Positions 61,965-64,000 of a stretch of 64,000 nucleotides of DNA are shown one piece after another. Position 1 is the stretch's first letter; every line of letters starts with the position of its first letter. The DNA is from Symbiotaphrina buchneri (lineage: Eukaryota; Ascomycota; Symbiotaphrinales; Symbiotaphrinaceae). The stretch is from the NCBI GenBank assembly GCA_001599915.1, contig BCIG01000013.1, forward strand, positions 124,001-188,000, in the 5' to 3' direction. The notes under the pieces are model-generated. The model saw nothing but the letters and a program-made list of their open reading frames with translations, searched no databases and was not told the DNA's origin. A program made the translations under genes and the position numbers.

Positions 61965-63489
61965 ATGGCCCCTTCTGATGCTGCCGCCTCTGGCGCCGAG
62001 ACTGCGGCACCCAATGGGCAAGAAGGGAAACAGCTGCCTGGCAAATCGTACGCCGGTGCAGTTGAGGACGGTCTCGACCAGGGCTTCCGAAAAGTTGGTA
62101 ATATCACGGTGCACGAATACACCGGCACCGGCAAAGATGATGCTCCCAAGAGCCCACAGCGTAAAGCCCACCGGAAAAGCAACTACGTGACCAACGGCTC
62201 GCCGAAGCAGAAGTCCGAGGATGGAGTCGTGGACGAAAAATATACCAATGGCAACGGCGAACGTTTGGCAAGCATTGCGACCCCAGATGGGTACAAATCG
62301 CAGCTGAAGCAGGCTGAGAGGGAAAAGAAAGAGCAAGAGATAGCCCGGGCGAAAGATAAACAGCAAAGGCGCCACAGCTTCGTGAGTGGCCGAAAAGCTG
62401 GAGCGGGCTGGGACCGGAGCAGTATCCGGTGGGCGCCCTTGAACGTCCCTCTACAGCGGCGCCTACAGACTCTCGTTGTCCTGCTGCACACCTTGAGCAT
62501 AGCCCTAGGATTGACCATCTTCTTCTTCCTATGTGCCATACCGATATTCTGGCCGGTCCTCCTGCCATACCTCATCTATGTCCTCCTCTCGAATGCGGGA
62601 ACCTCTGGGGAGTTATCTCACCGGTCGCAATGGCTGCGTTCCTCGTCGATATGGTCTTTATTCGCCTCGTATTTCCCTGCGCGACTGCATCGTTCCCAAG
62701 AGCTGCCGTCCACGCGAAAATACATCTTTGGCTACCATCCCCATGGGATCATCTCCCATGGAGCCTTTGTGGCCTTTGCGACTGAGGCACTTGGGTTCGC
62801 CCAGGTAAGTCCAGCCACTTGCCCAGGCCCCCCGTTCTAGCTACTGACTCAGATCAGCTGTTCCCAGGGATTACGAACACACTGCTAACCCTTGACTCCA
62901 ATTTCCGCATTCCATATACCGAGACTATGCTCTCAGGATGGGCCTTGCCTCTGTCTCTCGAGAATCATGCGAAAATCTCCTGTCAAAAGGGGGTCACAAC
63001 GGCGAAGGCATGGGACGTGCGATCACCATCGTTGTCGGTGGTGCACGGGAGTCGCTAGATGCACAGCCCTATACTCTGCGCTTGGTCCTCAAGCGCCGTA
63101 AAGGTTTCGTAAAGCTCGGAATCAGACAAGGCGCCGACCTGGTGCCTGTGCTCGCATTTGGTGAGAATGATCTGTACGACCAATTTGCGCCCAAATCGCA
63201 TCCCTGGATTCACCAGGCGCAGCTGTTGGTCAAGAAATTCCTTGGTTTCACGGTGCCTCTCTTCCACGCAAGAGGCGTCTTCAATTACGACGTTGGGATG
63301 ATGCCATATCGGCGGCCGCTCAACGTTGTGGTGGGACGTCCGATCAAGGTGATGCAGCAAGCGAACCCGGACGAAAAGTATGTGGACGAAATCCATTCTG
63401 CGTATATGGCCGAGCTTCAAGGTCTTTGGGATGAGTGGAAAGATACGTTTGCTCCGGACAGGAAGGAGGAGATGCAGTTTGTGGAATAG
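61965..63489 (+). CDS. DGA1: Diacylglycerol O-acyltransferase 2 (Dga1), with an apparent frameshift
   Basis: Makes triacylglycerol from diacylglycerol and acyl-CoA at the ER and lipid droplets. Exons 61965-62804 and 62858-63489. The first 165 residues are hydrophilic, followed by the membrane hairpin (VVLLHTLSIALGLTIFFFLC...) and the active-site block FGYHPHGIISHGAF with H258-P-H260-G. Exon two opens LFPGITNTLLTLDSNFRIP, but the next conserved block, RDYALRMGLASVSRESCENL, is in another frame. The change falls at about 62912-62920; no GT donor lies in the interval, and exon two is one base short of in-frame. With one more base the product would be about 490 residues. Downstream blocks GRAITIVVGGARESLDA, RKGFVKLGIRQGADLVPVLA and FGENDLYDQF are intact. 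This is either a sequence error or a real frameshift. Confidence 0.87.
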
Positions 63490-63660
63490 GCAAAGGCGGG
63501 TATGGACGAGCTTCCTAGAAGTTGCGCATTCGGAGATAGGTTTGCCATTTGCAATCTAGAAGCGAAGCGATATACATTTGTCTCTTGCTTGTGAGCTGGG
63601 CGGTTGTGAATTTTTCAGGTGATATGCCAAGACCCCCTTTTTGGCCCCTGAGAGCCACTT

Positions 63661-64000
63661 TCATTTGACTGCTTCTTGGTCCACAATGACGATTCCCTTA
63701 CCTTTCATCTTGCCAGTCTCAGCAAATTCGACCAATTCTGGGATCTTTTCCAGACCATTGAAGGGATTCGTCTTTACGGTAATACCGTGCTCTGCCACCA
63801 CATGGAGCATTTCCTGAGCTTCTTCACGAGATGAACAGAGACTGCCCATTACACGCACATCGCGGAAAATCAGTTCCAGGAAGGGAATGCAGACTTCAGT
63901 AGGCTAAATGACAGTAAGTCTTCACGTCCCAGGCGGATTTGATGTGGAGAACAGTACCTGTGCGATCTGGACCATCTGTCGTGCAGCGAGCTGTAGTCAG
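63661..64000 (-). CDS. Zinc-type alcohol dehydrogenase, C-terminal part (5' end beyond window)
   Basis: The final exon is 63903-63661 (80 residues plus stop); a 33-bp exon at 63990-63958 precedes it, followed upstream by an intron that leaves the window. The splice (intron 63904-63957) joins LAARQMVQIAQ to PTEVCIPFLELIFRDVRVMG. The text VMGSLCSSREEAQEMLHVVAEHGI and the ending GKMKGKGIVIVDQ are typical of the C-terminus of medium-chain, NAD(P)-dependent alcohol dehydrogenases of the yeast ADH/propanol-preferring type. The catalytic zinc ligands and Rossmann fold lie outside the window. Its stop is 171 bp from the DGAT2 stop, convergent. Confidence 0.75.

Overview
The window is nuclear DNA of a filamentous ascomycete (Pezizomycotina). 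Genes on both strands are split by many short introns of about 36-73 bp with GT donors, CTRAC/CTAAY-like branch sites and YAG acceptors. The gene set is typical fungal housekeeping: eIF3m, Cdc6, Ade8, Ecm29, Stt4, a Chk2/Cds1-type FHA kinase, CYP51 and Dga1, together with a Zn2Cys6 regulator. I cannot place the class with confidence. All exon coordinates were worked out by hand from frame, splice signals and recalled family sequence; no alignment was run.

Layout: 1-241 (-) start of a mitochondrially targeted protein; 621-2030 (-) eIF3m; 2552-4406 (-) DHA2 drug/H+ antiporter; 5909-9644 (-) WW + PhoD-like phosphatase; 10678-12751 (+) Cdc6; 12905-13591 (-) F-box-like protein; 14204-17056 (+) F-BAR/DEP/RhoGAP protein (Rgd2 type); 17395-18078 (-) GAR transformylase; 18618-24661 (+) Ecm29; 4.4 kb without a gene I can support; 29081-31548 (+) Zn2Cys6 factor; 33281-35047 (+) Ubx5/UBXD7-like; 35631-37567 (+) Mn-type CDF transporter; 3 kb without a gene; 40599-42950 (-) RRM + YTH m6A reader; 4.5 kb without a gene; 47473-49704 (-) GCK-III kinase; 50574-53709 (-) PI4-kinase Stt4; 54540-56860 (+) Chk2/Cds1-type kinase; 57652-59314 (+) CYP51; 60189-61490 (-) Stk19 family; 61965-63489 (+) DGAT2/Dga1; 63661-64000 (-) 3' end of a zinc alcohol dehydrogenase.

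The genes do not form a biosynthetic cluster. Several share broad themes (proteasome and p97: Ecm29, Ubx5; cell cycle and checkpoint: Cdc6, Chk2-like kinase; lipid and sterol: Stt4, CYP51, Dga1), but adjacency here looks incidental. No mobile element, tRNA, rRNA or CRISPR array was recognised.

Main oddities: Ecm29 is conserved end to end but has an in-frame TAA at 23541; Stt4 is about half the usual length, with a normal-looking N-terminus joined to the C-terminal half; Dga1 needs a one-base frame change near 62915; the Rgd2-type RhoGAP domain lacks a recognisable arginine finger; the YTH fold is interrupted by about 80 acidic residues; and intergenic DNA carries many clusters of a short motif related to TAAGGTACCTTA. 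Whether the three broken-looking genes are real or sequence/assembly errors cannot be decided from this window.
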